A stretch of DNA of 64,000 nt from positions 1-64,000 of the forward strand of contig CAMACX010000010.1 in assembly GCA_945831575.1 (NCBI GenBank), read 5' to 3'. This document shows positions 19,605 to 27,920 of this stretch, piece after piece. The stretch is from an uncultured Mediterranea sp. Its GTDB lineage: Bacteria > Bacteroidota > Bacteroidia > Bacteroidales > Bacteroidaceae. A program made the translations under genes and the position numbers. Position 1 is the stretch's first letter. The number at the start of each line of letters is the position of its first letter. Under the pieces are notes generated by a model, which was given only the letters and a program-made list of their open reading frames with translations, was not told the DNA's origin and ran no database searches.

Positions 19605-21026
19605 ATGAAGAATAATCATATTCCCCAACCGGCTGACATTGGGCGTCGTCAATTCCTTCAGGGACTTGGTGCGGGTGCTTTGGCTACGGCAGCGCTGATG
19701 AGTGGCTGCGCAGAGGACAGCAGTAAGGGCGCTGCAACCGGTACCCCCTCTCTGTCTGGTGAGATTCCAACGGACAAGATGACCTATCGTATCAACCCTA
19801 AGACGGGTGAGAAGGTCTCCCTTTTAGGTTATGGCTGCATGCGCTGGCCTACCCTTAAAGAAGAGGGCGAGCCAATAGATCAGGAGAGCGTCAACCGTCT
19901 CGTGGACTATGCCATTGCCCATGGAGTCAATTATTTCGATACCTCCCCGGCCTATTGCAAGGGGATGAGTGAGCGGGCTACAGGTATCGCTTTGAAGCGT
20001 CATCCACGCGATAAATACTTTATCGCTACCAAGCTCTCCAACTTTGCCCCTGAGACTTGGAGCCGTGAAGCATCCATCGAGATGTATCACAACTCGTTCA
20101 AGGAGCTTCAGGTGGACTACATCGATTACATGTTACTTCACGCCATAGGTATGGGCTCGGGAGATGACGGTATGCCTGCGTTGCATGCCCGCTATCTCGA
20201 CAATGGCCTGCTCGACTTCCTGCTTGAAGAGCGCGAGAAGGGTCACATCCGTAATCTCGGCTTTTCCTATCATGGTGATATCCGTGTGTTTGATTACCTG
20301 CTCTCGCAACACGACAAGTACCGCTGGGACTTTGTGCAGATTCAGCTTAATTACCTTGACTGGCAACATGCCCGTGAGATGAATCCGCGCAATACTGATG
20401 CTGAGTATCTCTATGGTGAGTTAGCTAAAAGGAATATCCCTGCTGTCATTATGGAGCCCTTGTTAGGCGGACGCTTAGCTAAGGTGAATCAGGGTATCGT
20501 ATCACGCTTGAAGCAACGTGAACCTGAGCGCAGTGTAGCCTCGTGGGCTTTCCGTTTTGCTGGAAGTTGGCCCGGTGTGCTTACAGTGCTGAGCGGTATG
20601 ACCTATATGGAGCATCTGGAGGACAACTTGCGTAGTTTTTGTCCCTTAAAACCGCTTACTGATGAAGAGAACAAATTTCTCTATGCCACGGCCAATCTGA
20701 TACTTCAGTTCCCTACAATCCCCTGCAATAACTGTAATTATTGTATGCCTTGTCCCTACGGCCTCAATATTCCTGCGGCATTGCTCTATTATAATAAATG
20801 TGTGAATGAGGGTAATATTCCCGAGAGTAGTCAGTCGGCAGACTACCGTCGTGCGCGCCGTGCTTTCCTTGTGGGCTATGACCGTGCATTGCCCGCCGTG
20901 CGTCAGGCAAGTCACTGCATCGGTTGTGGTGAATGTGTGACCCATTGTCCGCAGAATATTCAGATACCTAAGGAATTGCAACGCATTGACCGCTTGGTGG
21001 AACAATTGAAACAGGAGATCATTTGA
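19605..21026 (+). CDS. Tat-exported aldo/keto reductase with ferredoxin domain
   Basis: A 473-aa protein. The N-terminus carries a twin-arginine signal (GRRQFLQGLGAG) ending in LMSGC, so export in folded form and possibly lipidation are predicted. An aldo/keto reductase barrel follows (SLLGYGCMRWP, VNYFDTSPAYCKGMSE, ATKLS, DYIDYMLLHAIG, GFSYHGD), with the catalytic-type Asp-Tyr-Lys-His pattern. The C-terminus has a cysteine cluster CNNCNYCMPCPYG and a [4Fe-4S] motif CIGCGECVTHCPQNI. Such AKRs with ferredoxin tails are recurrent in Bacteroidota. The upstream NapH-NapG-like protein, 34 bp away, could deliver electrons across the membrane; this pairing is inference. Confidence 0.85.
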   Translation: MKNNHIPQPADIGRRQFLQGLGAGALATAALMSGCAEDSSKGAATGTPSLSGEIPTDKMTYRINPKTGEKVSLLGYGCMRWPTLKEEGEPIDQESVNRLVDYAIAHGVNYFDTSPAYCKGMSERATGIALKRHPRDKYFIATKLSNFAPETWSREASIEMYHNSFKELQVDYIDYMLLHAIGMGSGDDGMPALHARYLDNGLLDFLLEEREKGHIRNLGFSYHGDIRVFDYLLSQHDKYRWDFVQIQLNYLDWQHAREMNPRNTDAEYLYGELAKRNIPAVIMEPLLGGRLAKVNQGIVSRLKQREPERSVASWAFRFAGSWPGVLTVLSGMTYMEHLEDNLRSFCPLKPLTDEENKFLYATANLILQFPTIPCNNCNYCMPCPYGLNIPAALLYYNKCVNEGNIPESSQSADYRRARRAFLVGYDRALPAVRQASHCIGCGECVTHCPQNIQIPKELQRIDRLVEQLKQEII

Positions 21027-21030
21027 TGTT

Positions 21031-23337
21031 ATGAAGCTGTTGCTGCTCCTTTGGTTACTCCTTGCAGTATGCTTCCCTTCAGTCTCCTTCTCCTCGGCAA
21101 CACAGCGTGGTGTCATTGGGGAGAAGGAGACTGTTGACAGGGATGGGACGACCCCTGTAAAGAGAGATGACCGATGGAGAGTAGCAGTAGCAGAGGCTCT
21201 GCGCCGGAAGAGAGCGGTGGCGAGAGAGGCTGATTCCATTATGGAGCGGGTACGCTTCTTTGCGCCTTTCTATGATGGCCTGGTGGATGATTACCGGGCT
21301 CAGCTGTACATCAAGGGGGAAGTGGATGTACACAGAAAGAATTTTCTGATTCGTTTTCTCCCCTCGATGTTTCATCTGCGTAAGGGTGAGCGTCAATACC
21401 TCATAGAGAATTACAGCGAATTGCATTATTCATCTCCCGACCTGTATGATCAGAAGGTCAGTGCCTCTGTAGGTACTGTGGGTAAGTTATGGAATGTGGA
21501 CGGACTTCTCCCAGAATATTGCCAACTGCGTGTCTATGCTCCTACGCTATTTGATAACAAGCTGATATCCCCGCTTTCGGCTGATGGCCCCAAGTACTAC
21601 CGATATCTGATGGACTCTGTCATGGGACCGGAACATCATCGTGCCTACCGTATTCGCTTCATGCCTCGACAACGTAGCTACCAGCTAGTGGGTGGCTATG
21701 TGGTTGTGAGCGACAGGGTTTGGAGCCTGCGTGAGATGCGTTTCACAGTACGTTCGGAGTACTACAATTGCCATGTGTTGGTGAAGATGGGTGATGTGGG
21801 AGCGCAAGAAGAGTTTCTGCCTCAGCGCATCCATCTTGATGGGGAGTTCCATTTCTTCGGTAATCACATCACGAACCGCTATTTTGCCGACTTTGACTAT
21901 CGTGAAGTGACAACGCATGACCCAGGCCGTCAGCAAGCGTCCGTGCGGGAGGATCCTTATGACCTTACAGCCAACTATACCTTGCGTACAGATACCAATG
22001 CCTACCGACGTGACACTGCTTACATGGCACGTCTGCGTCCTGTATCCCTTACCTCCTCAGAGCAGGAGATTTATCGTCGTCATTACCTGCGTGTGGATAC
22101 TATGGATAAGCTAGGCATCCGGCATCAAAAGAAGCGACAAAGTGTGTCATGGCGTCAGGTGGGTGACGTCTTGGTCGAGTCGAACACCGTACAATTCAGT
22201 AAGCAGGGCAGTCTCCGCTTCTCGCCGTTGCTCAATCCTTTTATGCTGAGTTATAGTGCTTCAAAGGGGGTGTCGTATAGCCATAAATTGCGTTATCAGT
22301 CGTATCTTTCCCATGACCGTTTTCTCTACATCAGTCCCTATTTTGGTTACAACTTCAAGCAACGGGAATTCTATTGGCGCATCAACGGGCAGTTGGATTA
22401 CTTACCCGCCAAGCGGATGGGCATCAAGGTCGAGGTGGGCAATGGTAATCGCATATACAGTAGCCGCTTGTTGGATGAGCTGAAAGATATGCCTGATAAG
22501 GATTTTAATATCAGTGCATTGCAGCTTCATTACTATCGTGACCTCTATGGGAAGCTACGTCATACGTGGGAGGTCGTCAATGGACTGACCTTGGAGGCTA
22601 CACTCGCCGTTCATCGTCGTACGGAAGACCGTAAGGCTCGTATGCAGGCTATTCAAGATGCAGGTATAGCTATCGGTACACTACCTATGGAGATGCTGGG
22701 CCTGAATGATATCTATAATAGCTTTGCACCAGGAGTACGTGTGGAGTGGACGCCTGGGCAATATTACTATATGAATGGTCGCCGCAAGGTGAACCTCTAT
22801 TCACGCTTTCCTACCATGTCGGTGGAGTGGGAACGTGGTGTGAAGGGAGTAGTGCCCCATTCAGGCGACTACGAGCGTGTAGAGGTGGACCTGCAGCATC
22901 ATGTTACATTGCGTCCGTTGCATGACCTTTATTACCGTGTGGGGTGGGGAGCCTTTACTAAGCAGCAGACCATCTTCTTCGTGGATTTCAGTAATTTCCG
23001 TCGTTCCAATCTGCCTACGGGTTGGAACGATGATATCGGTGGCGTGTTTCAGCTACTCGAAGGCTATTGGTACAACTCTTCGCGCCAATATCTGCGTGGT
23101 AACTTGACTTATGAGGCACCTTTCTTGCTGATGCGCCGTGTGCATCGCTTCACGCAGCATGTGCTCAATGAGCGGCTCTACTTTGGGGCATTGACTGTAC
23201 CTCATCTCAAACCTTATCTGGAGGTAGGCTATGGCATCGGGACCCATATTTTTGATTTCGGTCTCTTTGCCAGCTTTGCCAACTGGAAATATCAGCGTTG
23301 TGGGGTGAAGTTTACTTTCGAACTTTTCAACCGCTGA
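21031..23337 (+). CDS. DUF5686-family outer-membrane protein
   Basis: A 768-aa exported protein (signal peptide LLLLLWLLLAVCFPSVSFSSA). The N-terminal part (IMERVRFFAPFYDGLVDDYRAQLYIKGEVDVHRKNF) and the long run of amphipathic beta-strands ending in aromatic-terminated VKFTFELFNR fit DUF5686, a Bacteroidota family of outer-membrane barrels usually fused to an N-terminal carboxypeptidase-regulatory-like domain. That domain is missing here, so this is a short version. The function is not established; some relatives affect outer-membrane properties. It starts 4 bp after the aldo/keto reductase stop, so translational coupling is likely. It ends before a bidirectional hairpin. Confidence 0.78.
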   Translation: MKLLLLLWLLLAVCFPSVSFSSATQRGVIGEKETVDRDGTTPVKRDDRWRVAVAEALRRKRAVAREADSIMERVRFFAPFYDGLVDDYRAQLYIKGEVDVHRKNFLIRFLPSMFHLRKGERQYLIENYSELHYSSPDLYDQKVSASVGTVGKLWNVDGLLPEYCQLRVYAPTLFDNKLISPLSADGPKYYRYLMDSVMGPEHHRAYRIRFMPRQRSYQLVGGYVVVSDRVWSLREMRFTVRSEYYNCHVLVKMGDVGAQEEFLPQRIHLDGEFHFFGNHITNRYFADFDYREVTTHDPGRQQASVREDPYDLTANYTLRTDTNAYRRDTAYMARLRPVSLTSSEQEIYRRHYLRVDTMDKLGIRHQKKRQSVSWRQVGDVLVESNTVQFSKQGSLRFSPLLNPFMLSYSASKGVSYSHKLRYQSYLSHDRFLYISPYFGYNFKQREFYWRINGQLDYLPAKRMGIKVEVGNGNRIYSSRLLDELKDMPDKDFNISALQLHYYRDLYGKLRHTWEVVNGLTLEATLAVHRRTEDRKARMQAIQDAGIAIGTLPMEMLGLNDIYNSFAPGVRVEWTPGQYYYMNGRRKVNLYSRFPTMSVEWERGVKGVVPHSGDYERVEVDLQHHVTLRPLHDLYYRVGWGAFTKQQTIFFVDFSNFRRSNLPTGWNDDIGGVFQLLEGYWYNSSRQYLRGNLTYEAPFLLMRRVHRFTQHVLNERLYFGALTVPHLKPYLEVGYGIGTHIFDFGLFASFANWKYQRCGVKFTFELFNR

Positions 23338-23352
23338 GTGGATGAAAACAAA

Positions 23353-23399
23353 GACACACGAATAACACAGATTGATTCAGTCCATGTTATCCGTGTGTC
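23353..23399. terminator. Hairpin between convergent DUF5686 and uxaB
   Basis: Arms GACACACGAATAACA and TGTTATCCGTGTGTC pair with a single mismatch and a 17-nt loop. There is no long T-run on the plus side, so it may be a bidirectional terminator or only a structure separating converging transcripts. Confidence 0.6.
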
Positions 23400-23435
23400 A
23401 TATCTCTGAAGAGTGGACTCTAGTCCTTTAGCAGC

Positions 23436-24914
23436 TTAGAGGATGCTCTTCACGGTCTCCAGCATACCTCTTTCTTGAATGCTGTTCAGGAAGCCAGTGA
23501 CCATATCTGTCAGTCCAGGGATGGTGTTGAGGTCGCCGTGCTCGCCCCATATCAACTCTTTGGCAGCCAGTACGCCTTCAGCTACGCGACGTGTGTCGCC
23601 TGTAGCCCAGAGGTTCTTGAGCAGTTGCATGATTTCGGGAGCATCATTGGGTACGATTTCTGCGCCATCGGCACGTACACCACCTTTGTAATAGGTGATG
23701 ATGGCGGCCAGTCCCAGTACGAGGCCCTTAGGCAGTTCGCCTTTGCGTTCCAGATAGGTCTTCAGTCCAGGCAGATCGCGTGTCTGGAATTTGGGGAATG
23801 AGTTGAGCATGATGCTCGTCACCTGATGATCTACATAGGGGTTGTTGAAGCGTTCCAGAACATCGGCAGCAAACTTCTTCAGCTCTTCCATTGGCAGATT
23901 GAGTGTTTGCATCAGTTCGTCGAACTGCACCTTGTGGATGTATTTACCCACTACCGGGTGGTTGCAGGCATCGCGTACAATGTTGATACCGCTCAGGTAT
24001 GCTACCGGCGAAAGTACGGTGTGAGGACCATTGAGTAGAGTCACCTTGCGTTCGTGGTAGGGAGCTTCGCTCTTTACAAAGAGCACATTCAGGCCAGCCT
24101 TGTCCGCAGGAAATTCCGCAGCTAGCTGGCGCAGTGTCATGTTTTCTGCGGCTTCGATTACCCACAGGTGGAAGATTTCAGCCTGTACCACCAGGTTGTC
24201 AGCATAGCAGATTTTCTTCTGAATGTCGGCAATCTCCTTGCGGGGGAATCCCGGTACGATACGGTCAACCAGTGTAGCGCAGACATAGCAGTACTTGGTG
24301 AACCAAGTCTTGAACTTCTCGTAGTCTGCGCCCAGGTCCTCTTTCCACAGCTCGATGTATTGGTAGATGCACTCCTTCAGGTGGTGTCCGTTGAGGAAGA
24401 TCAGTTCGCAAGGCATGATGATGAGGCCTTTGTCTTTGTCACCCTTGAAGGTCTTGAAGCGACGGTAGAGCAACTGAGTGAGCTTGCCAGGGTAGGATGA
24501 GGCCGGTGCATCGCTGAGCTTGCAACTGGGGTCGAAGCAGATACCTGCCTCAGTCGTGTTAGAGATGACAAAGCGGATTTCCGGTTGGTCAGCTAGAGCC
24601 ATGAATGCGGAATTCTGGCTGTAGGGATTCAGCGCACGGCTAATACAGTCGATGCGGGTCAGACTGTTGACTGCTTCACCGTTGAGACGTCCCTGCAGGT
24701 TGACGTGATAGAGGCAGTCCTGCCCGTTGAGCCATTCTGCCATACCGCGTTCGATGGGCTGAACGACCACTACACTACCGTTAAAGTCGGTCTTTTGGTT
24801 CATGTTATACACAATCCAGTCAACGAATGCACGCAGGAAGTTACCTTCGCCGAACTGGATGATTCTCTCGGGAGCTACCGATTTGGGAGCTGTCAGTTTG
24901 TTTAATGCTTTCAT
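23436..24914 (-). CDS. uxaB: Tagaturonate reductase (altronate oxidoreductase)
   Basis: A 492-aa NAD-dependent enzyme of the mannitol dehydrogenase/UxaB family that interconverts tagaturonate and altronate in D-galacturonate catabolism. The N-terminal nucleotide-binding segment reads RIIQFGEGNFLRAFVDWIV, where the F-G-x-G-x-x-x-R-A pattern is typical of UxaB. The catalytic-type K-x-x-x-x-N-x-x-H region appears in ...LLNGPHTVLSPVAYLSG. The length is usual. It lies 66 bp downstream of the LacI regulator with no visible promoter between, so lacI-uxaB is probably one transcript, divergent from uxaC. Together uxaC and uxaB cover the first two steps from galacturonate; altronate dehydratase and KDG kinase genes are not in the window. 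Confidence 0.93.
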   Translation of the reverse strand: MKALNKLTAPKSVAPERIIQFGEGNFLRAFVDWIVYNMNQKTDFNGSVVVVQPIERGMAEWLNGQDCLYHVNLQGRLNGEAVNSLTRIDCISRALNPYSQNSAFMALADQPEIRFVISNTTEAGICFDPSCKLSDAPASSYPGKLTQLLYRRFKTFKGDKDKGLIIMPCELIFLNGHHLKECIYQYIELWKEDLGADYEKFKTWFTKYCYVCATLVDRIVPGFPRKEIADIQKKICYADNLVVQAEIFHLWVIEAAENMTLRQLAAEFPADKAGLNVLFVKSEAPYHERKVTLLNGPHTVLSPVAYLSGINIVRDACNHPVVGKYIHKVQFDELMQTLNLPMEELKKFAADVLERFNNPYVDHQVTSIMLNSFPKFQTRDLPGLKTYLERKGELPKGLVLGLAAIITYYKGGVRADGAEIVPNDAPEIMQLLKNLWATGDTRRVAEGVLAAKELIWGEHGDLNTIPGLTDMVTGFLNSIQERGMLETVKSIL

Positions 24915-24921
24915 ACGAATG

Positions 24922-24968
24922 TAAGTTTTTAAGTTTTTAAGATTATGAGTTTTTAAGTTTATAAGATA
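24922..24968. repeat. A/T-rich AAGTTTTT repeats between uxaB and lacI
   Basis: The gap holds several direct copies of an octamer-like TAAGTTTTT/AAGTTTTT unit, two in tandem and one further on. It is in the untranslated segment between two co-oriented genes and may be a slippage product. Confidence 0.6.
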
Positions 24969-24980
24969 ATGGTTTGTTTT

Positions 24981-26048
24981 CTAATCCTCCTTTTCAAAAT
25001 AGTAATCGATGTTTTCCTTCATTAGCAGGTCGATGGGCATGTAGCTGATGGTTGGTACGGCCAACTTGAACACTACGTGGTTACAGAGCGTCATGATGCC
25101 GCAATAGCCTTGCAGGCCTGGACGTTGTCCGATGAGGTAATCCACGGTACTCTGCTTGAGACACTCCACATTTTCAGGCAGGAGGTCGTATCCCACAATA
25201 CCTCTCATCTTCACTTCTGGATGTTGCCTCAGGTAGTTACCAACGGCATAAACGCGCGAGTTGAACACTGCCCCTAGGTGTACATCGGGATGCTTGGTGA
25301 AGAAGTCATCAAGCGTGCGCTCATTGTAATGATGGTCCTCTTTGTCGAGGATGATGTCGTGCAGAATCAACCGATTGTGGTTTTCTGCCAGATAGGCGGT
25401 AAACCCTTCGAGGCGTCGTTGCATCTGGATTTCCGCGGGACTATCCTTGCTTCCCGTAAGGAAGAATGCTAATTCATCTCCCTCACGATACTCCTTCATC
25501 AGCAGCTTGGCAGCCAGATAACCGCTCTGTTTTGAATCTTGTCCGATGTAGCTGATGGGGTGAGCCTTCAGAATATTGAAGTCGATGAAGAGATAAGGCG
25601 TACCCTGCTCATCAAGGTAATTGGTCAGTGTCAGGGTTGTTTCTCGAAAGTTGGGCGCGATGAGTACGGCATCCACTCTTTCAGTCATCATCTGCCGGCA
25701 GGCCTTCTTATATGATTCTTCGTCAGCATGCTTAAAGGTGCAGCACTCCACGCTGACGTTGTAGTCGCGCACCTCGTGTGCGGCCCGCTCTATGCCTTGA
25801 TGTACAGAGCTCCAGTAGTCACCCTCTTTTCCTTGGGGGATGATACAGACCATGCGGTAGTTCTTCTTCCCAGCCAGGGCGATGGCAAACTTGTTGGGTT
25901 GGTAGTGGATTTCATCGAGTACCTTCTGTACCCGCTGTCTGCTCTTCTCCGATACATCGCCTCGTTGGTGCAGCACGCGATCTACCGTACCCGCTGATAC
26001 CCCTGCTAAGCGGGCGATATCTTTGATGGTGAATTTCTTGGTGTCCAT
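24981..26048 (-). CDS. LacI-family transcriptional regulator of hexuronate genes
   Basis: A protein of about 355 aa from the Met at 26048 (MDTKKFTIKDIARLAG); the ORF extends to 26081, but the extra 11 residues precede the expected start of the DNA-binding domain. The N-terminal helix-turn-helix reads FTIKDIARLAGVSAGTVDRVLHQRGDVSEKSR with a hinge-like NKFAIALAGKK, followed by a periplasmic-binding-protein-like sensor domain of the type seen in sugar regulators (MVCIIPQGKEGDYW...). Its position between uxaB and the divergent uxaC suggests that it controls both in response to a hexuronate or a derived intermediate; the ligand is inferred. A minus-strand promoter lies about 90 bp upstream (26139-26168). 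Confidence 0.88.
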   Translation of the reverse strand: MDTKKFTIKDIARLAGVSAGTVDRVLHQRGDVSEKSRQRVQKVLDEIHYQPNKFAIALAGKKNYRMVCIIPQGKEGDYWSSVHQGIERAAHEVRDYNVSVECCTFKHADEESYKKACRQMMTERVDAVLIAPNFRETTLTLTNYLDEQGTPYLFIDFNILKAHPISYIGQDSKQSGYLAAKLLMKEYREGDELAFFLTGSKDSPAEIQMQRRLEGFTAYLAENHNRLILHDIILDKEDHHYNERTLDDFFTKHPDVHLGAVFNSRVYAVGNYLRQHPEVKMRGIVGYDLLPENVECLKQSTVDYLIGQRPGLQGYCGIMTLCNHVVFKLAVPTISYMPIDLLMKENIDYYFEKED

Positions 26049-26138
26049 GATGTTATCTATCTTGTTTTCAGAGCTCCTCAAGGGGGCTTCCGGCCAGTTT
26101 TACTGTCTGTTTGCACTAAAATACTTTAAATTTTCGCT

Positions 26139-26168
26139 GCAAAGATACGAATTATTTTTTTATTCCAA
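26139..26168 (-). promoter_or_regulatory. lacI-uxaB promoter
   Basis: On the minus strand, TTG (26166-26168) is followed by an 18-bp spacer and TATCTTTGC (26139-26147), a good match to the Bacteroidota consensus. It overlaps the divergent uxaC control region. Confidence 0.75.
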
Positions 26169-26178
26169 GTAAAATATC

Positions 26179-26203
26179 TACTTTTGTGTTCGATAACGGG
26201 TTA
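26179..26203 (+). promoter_or_regulatory. uxaC -7 element and possible operator
   Basis: TACTTTTG at 26179-26186 is a consensus -7 element. Just downstream, at the expected transcription start, is TAACGGGTTA (26194-26203), an imperfect inverted repeat (TAAC and GTTA) of the kind LacI-family proteins bind. The operator role is a guess from position and symmetry. Confidence 0.45.
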
Positions 26204-26305
26204 ATAAAACTAAAACTAAAATTACTTCTATCTATTTTATACTCAGTATTATATATAATAATGTATGCAAAAGTAAAACAAATAAACACTTTAATAGATA
26301 ACAGA

Positions 26306-27712
26306 ATGAAAAACTTTATGGATGAAAACTTCCTGCTGCAGACGGAGACTGCACAGAAGTTGTATCATGAACATGCGGCCAAGATGCCGATTATTGACTA
26401 TCACTGTCACCTGATTCCTCAGATGGTGGCTGACGACTACCAGTTCCGCTCGCTTACTGAGATTTGGCTGGGTGGTGACCATTACAAATGGCGTGCAATG
26501 CGTACCAATGGTGTCGATGAGCGATACTGTACCGGTAAGGACACTACCGACTGGGAGAAGTTTGAGAAGTGGGCAGAGACTGTGCCTTACACATTCCGTA
26601 ATCCCCTCTACCATTGGACTCACCTGGAGCTGAAGACGGCCTTTGGTATCGACAAGATTCTGAATCCCAAGACAGCCCGCGAGATTTACGATGAATGCAA
26701 TGAGAAGCTGAAGCAGCCCGAGTATTCAGCTCGCGGTATGATGCGCCGTTATCATGTGGAGACTGTTTGCACCACGGATGATCCCGTAGATAGTCTTGAG
26801 TATCACATCAAGACTCGTGAGAGCGGTTTTGAGGTTAAGATGCTTCCCACGTGGCGTCCCGACAAGGCGATGGCTGTAGAGGTACCTGCTGAATTCCGCG
26901 CTTACATGGAGAAGCTGGCAGAGGTGAGTGGGGTGGCTATCAGTAGTTTTGATGACATGGTGACCGCTTTGCGCAAACGCCATGACTTCTTTGCTGCTCA
27001 GGGTTGCCGTCTCTCCGACCATGGCATTGAGGAATTCTATGCTGAGGACTATACCGATGCCGAGGTGAAGGCCATATTCAATAAGGTATATGGTGGAGCC
27101 ACGTTGAGCCAGGAGGAGATTCTTAAATTCAAGTCGGCTATGCTCGTACTTTTTGCCGAGATGGATTGGGAGAAAGGTTGGGCACAGCAGTACCACTACG
27201 GAGCCATCCGCAACAACAACAGCAAGATGTTCAAGCTGTTGGGTCCCGACACCGGTTTTGACTCCATCGGTGAGTTCAACACGGCCAAGAAGATGGCTAA
27301 GTTCCTTGACAAGATGAACAGCATGGGTAAGCTTACCAAGACTATCCTTTATAACCTTAACCCCTGTGCTAACGAAGTGATTGCTACCATGTTGGGTAAC
27401 TTCCAGGATGGCAGCATTGCTGGTAAGATACAGTTTGGTTCGGGCTGGTGGTTCCTTGACCAGAAGGATGGTATGGAGAAGCAGATGAATGCTCTCTCCG
27501 TGCTTGGCCTGTTGAGCCGCTTCGTAGGTATGCTGACTGATAGTCGTTCTTTCCTGAGCTATCCGCGTCATGAATACTTCCGTCGCACCCTCTGCAATCT
27601 GGTGGGTCGTGATGTGGAGAACGGCGAGATTCCCTATAGCGAGATTGACCGCGTCAATCAGATGATTGAGGATATCTGCTACAACAACGCCAAGAATTAC
27701 TTCCAGTTCTGA
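26306..27712 (+). CDS. uxaC: Uronate isomerase (glucuronate isomerase)
   Basis: A 468-aa enzyme from the ATG at 26306 (MKNFMDENFLLQ); the ORF runs upstream to 26186, but the extra 40 residues are low-complexity and lie over the promoter. UxaC converts D-glucuronate to fructuronate and D-galacturonate to tagaturonate. It belongs to the amidohydrolase superfamily: the metal-binding HxH motif is DYHCHL near residue 29, and further hallmarks are WRAMRTNGV, CTTDDPVDSLEYH, and GPDTGFDSIGE near the active site. The length is standard. It is divergent from lacI-uxaB, and a strong terminator follows 20 bp after the stop codon. Confidence 0.95.
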   Translation: MKNFMDENFLLQTETAQKLYHEHAAKMPIIDYHCHLIPQMVADDYQFRSLTEIWLGGDHYKWRAMRTNGVDERYCTGKDTTDWEKFEKWAETVPYTFRNPLYHWTHLELKTAFGIDKILNPKTAREIYDECNEKLKQPEYSARGMMRRYHVETVCTTDDPVDSLEYHIKTRESGFEVKMLPTWRPDKAMAVEVPAEFRAYMEKLAEVSGVAISSFDDMVTALRKRHDFFAAQGCRLSDHGIEEFYAEDYTDAEVKAIFNKVYGGATLSQEEILKFKSAMLVLFAEMDWEKGWAQQYHYGAIRNNNSKMFKLLGPDTGFDSIGEFNTAKKMAKFLDKMNSMGKLTKTILYNLNPCANEVIATMLGNFQDGSIAGKIQFGSGWWFLDQKDGMEKQMNALSVLGLLSRFVGMLTDSRSFLSYPRHEYFRRTLCNLVGRDVENGEIPYSEIDRVNQMIEDICYNNAKNYFQF

Positions 27713-27727
27713 TTTTTGTGCAGCTGA

Positions 27728-27848
27728 AAAAGAAAAGGGTGTATCAAACGCTTTTTGATACACCCTTTTAGCTTTTTGAGGCGATACTGTCTATCTGTCG
27801 CAGACGGCGCAATATCTGTTAACCTTAAATCTAATACTATGAAAAACA
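27728..27848 (-). ncRNA. Candidate small RNA with own promoter and terminator
   Basis: On the minus strand, TTTG (27881-27884), a 19-bp spacer and TATCTTTGC (27853-27861) form a near-perfect Bacteroidota promoter. No coding gene lies downstream on that strand before a strong hairpin (27733-27769) followed by a pyrimidine/T-rich stretch. Transcription would start near 27848 and give an RNA of about 115-120 nt, with a short internal stem-loop in the middle (TCTG-TCG-CAGA) and no convincing open reading frame. It is antisense to the tail of the uxaC transcript and shares its terminator hairpin. Boundaries are estimates. It could be a stand-alone regulator or an antisense RNA for uxaC; the same hairpin serves both directions. 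Confidence 0.55.
27733..27769. terminator. Bidirectional terminator after uxaC
   Basis: Perfect 16-bp arms AAAAGGGTGTATCAAA and TTTGATACACCCTTTT around a 5-nt loop, with A-rich sequence before and T-rich sequence after. It can end uxaC on the plus strand and the candidate small RNA on the minus strand. Confidence 0.9.
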
Positions 27849-27852
27849 CGTA

Positions 27853-27884
27853 GCAAAGATAGGATGATATTTCCAGTAATCAAA
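27853..27884 (-). promoter_or_regulatory. Promoter of the candidate small RNA
   Basis: TTTG, 19-bp spacer, TATCTTTGC on the minus strand: the best-spaced consensus promoter in the window that does not precede a coding gene. Confidence 0.7.
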
Positions 27885-27920
27885 AGCCTATGCGTGTTTT
27901 TCGTTATTTTATATACAAAT

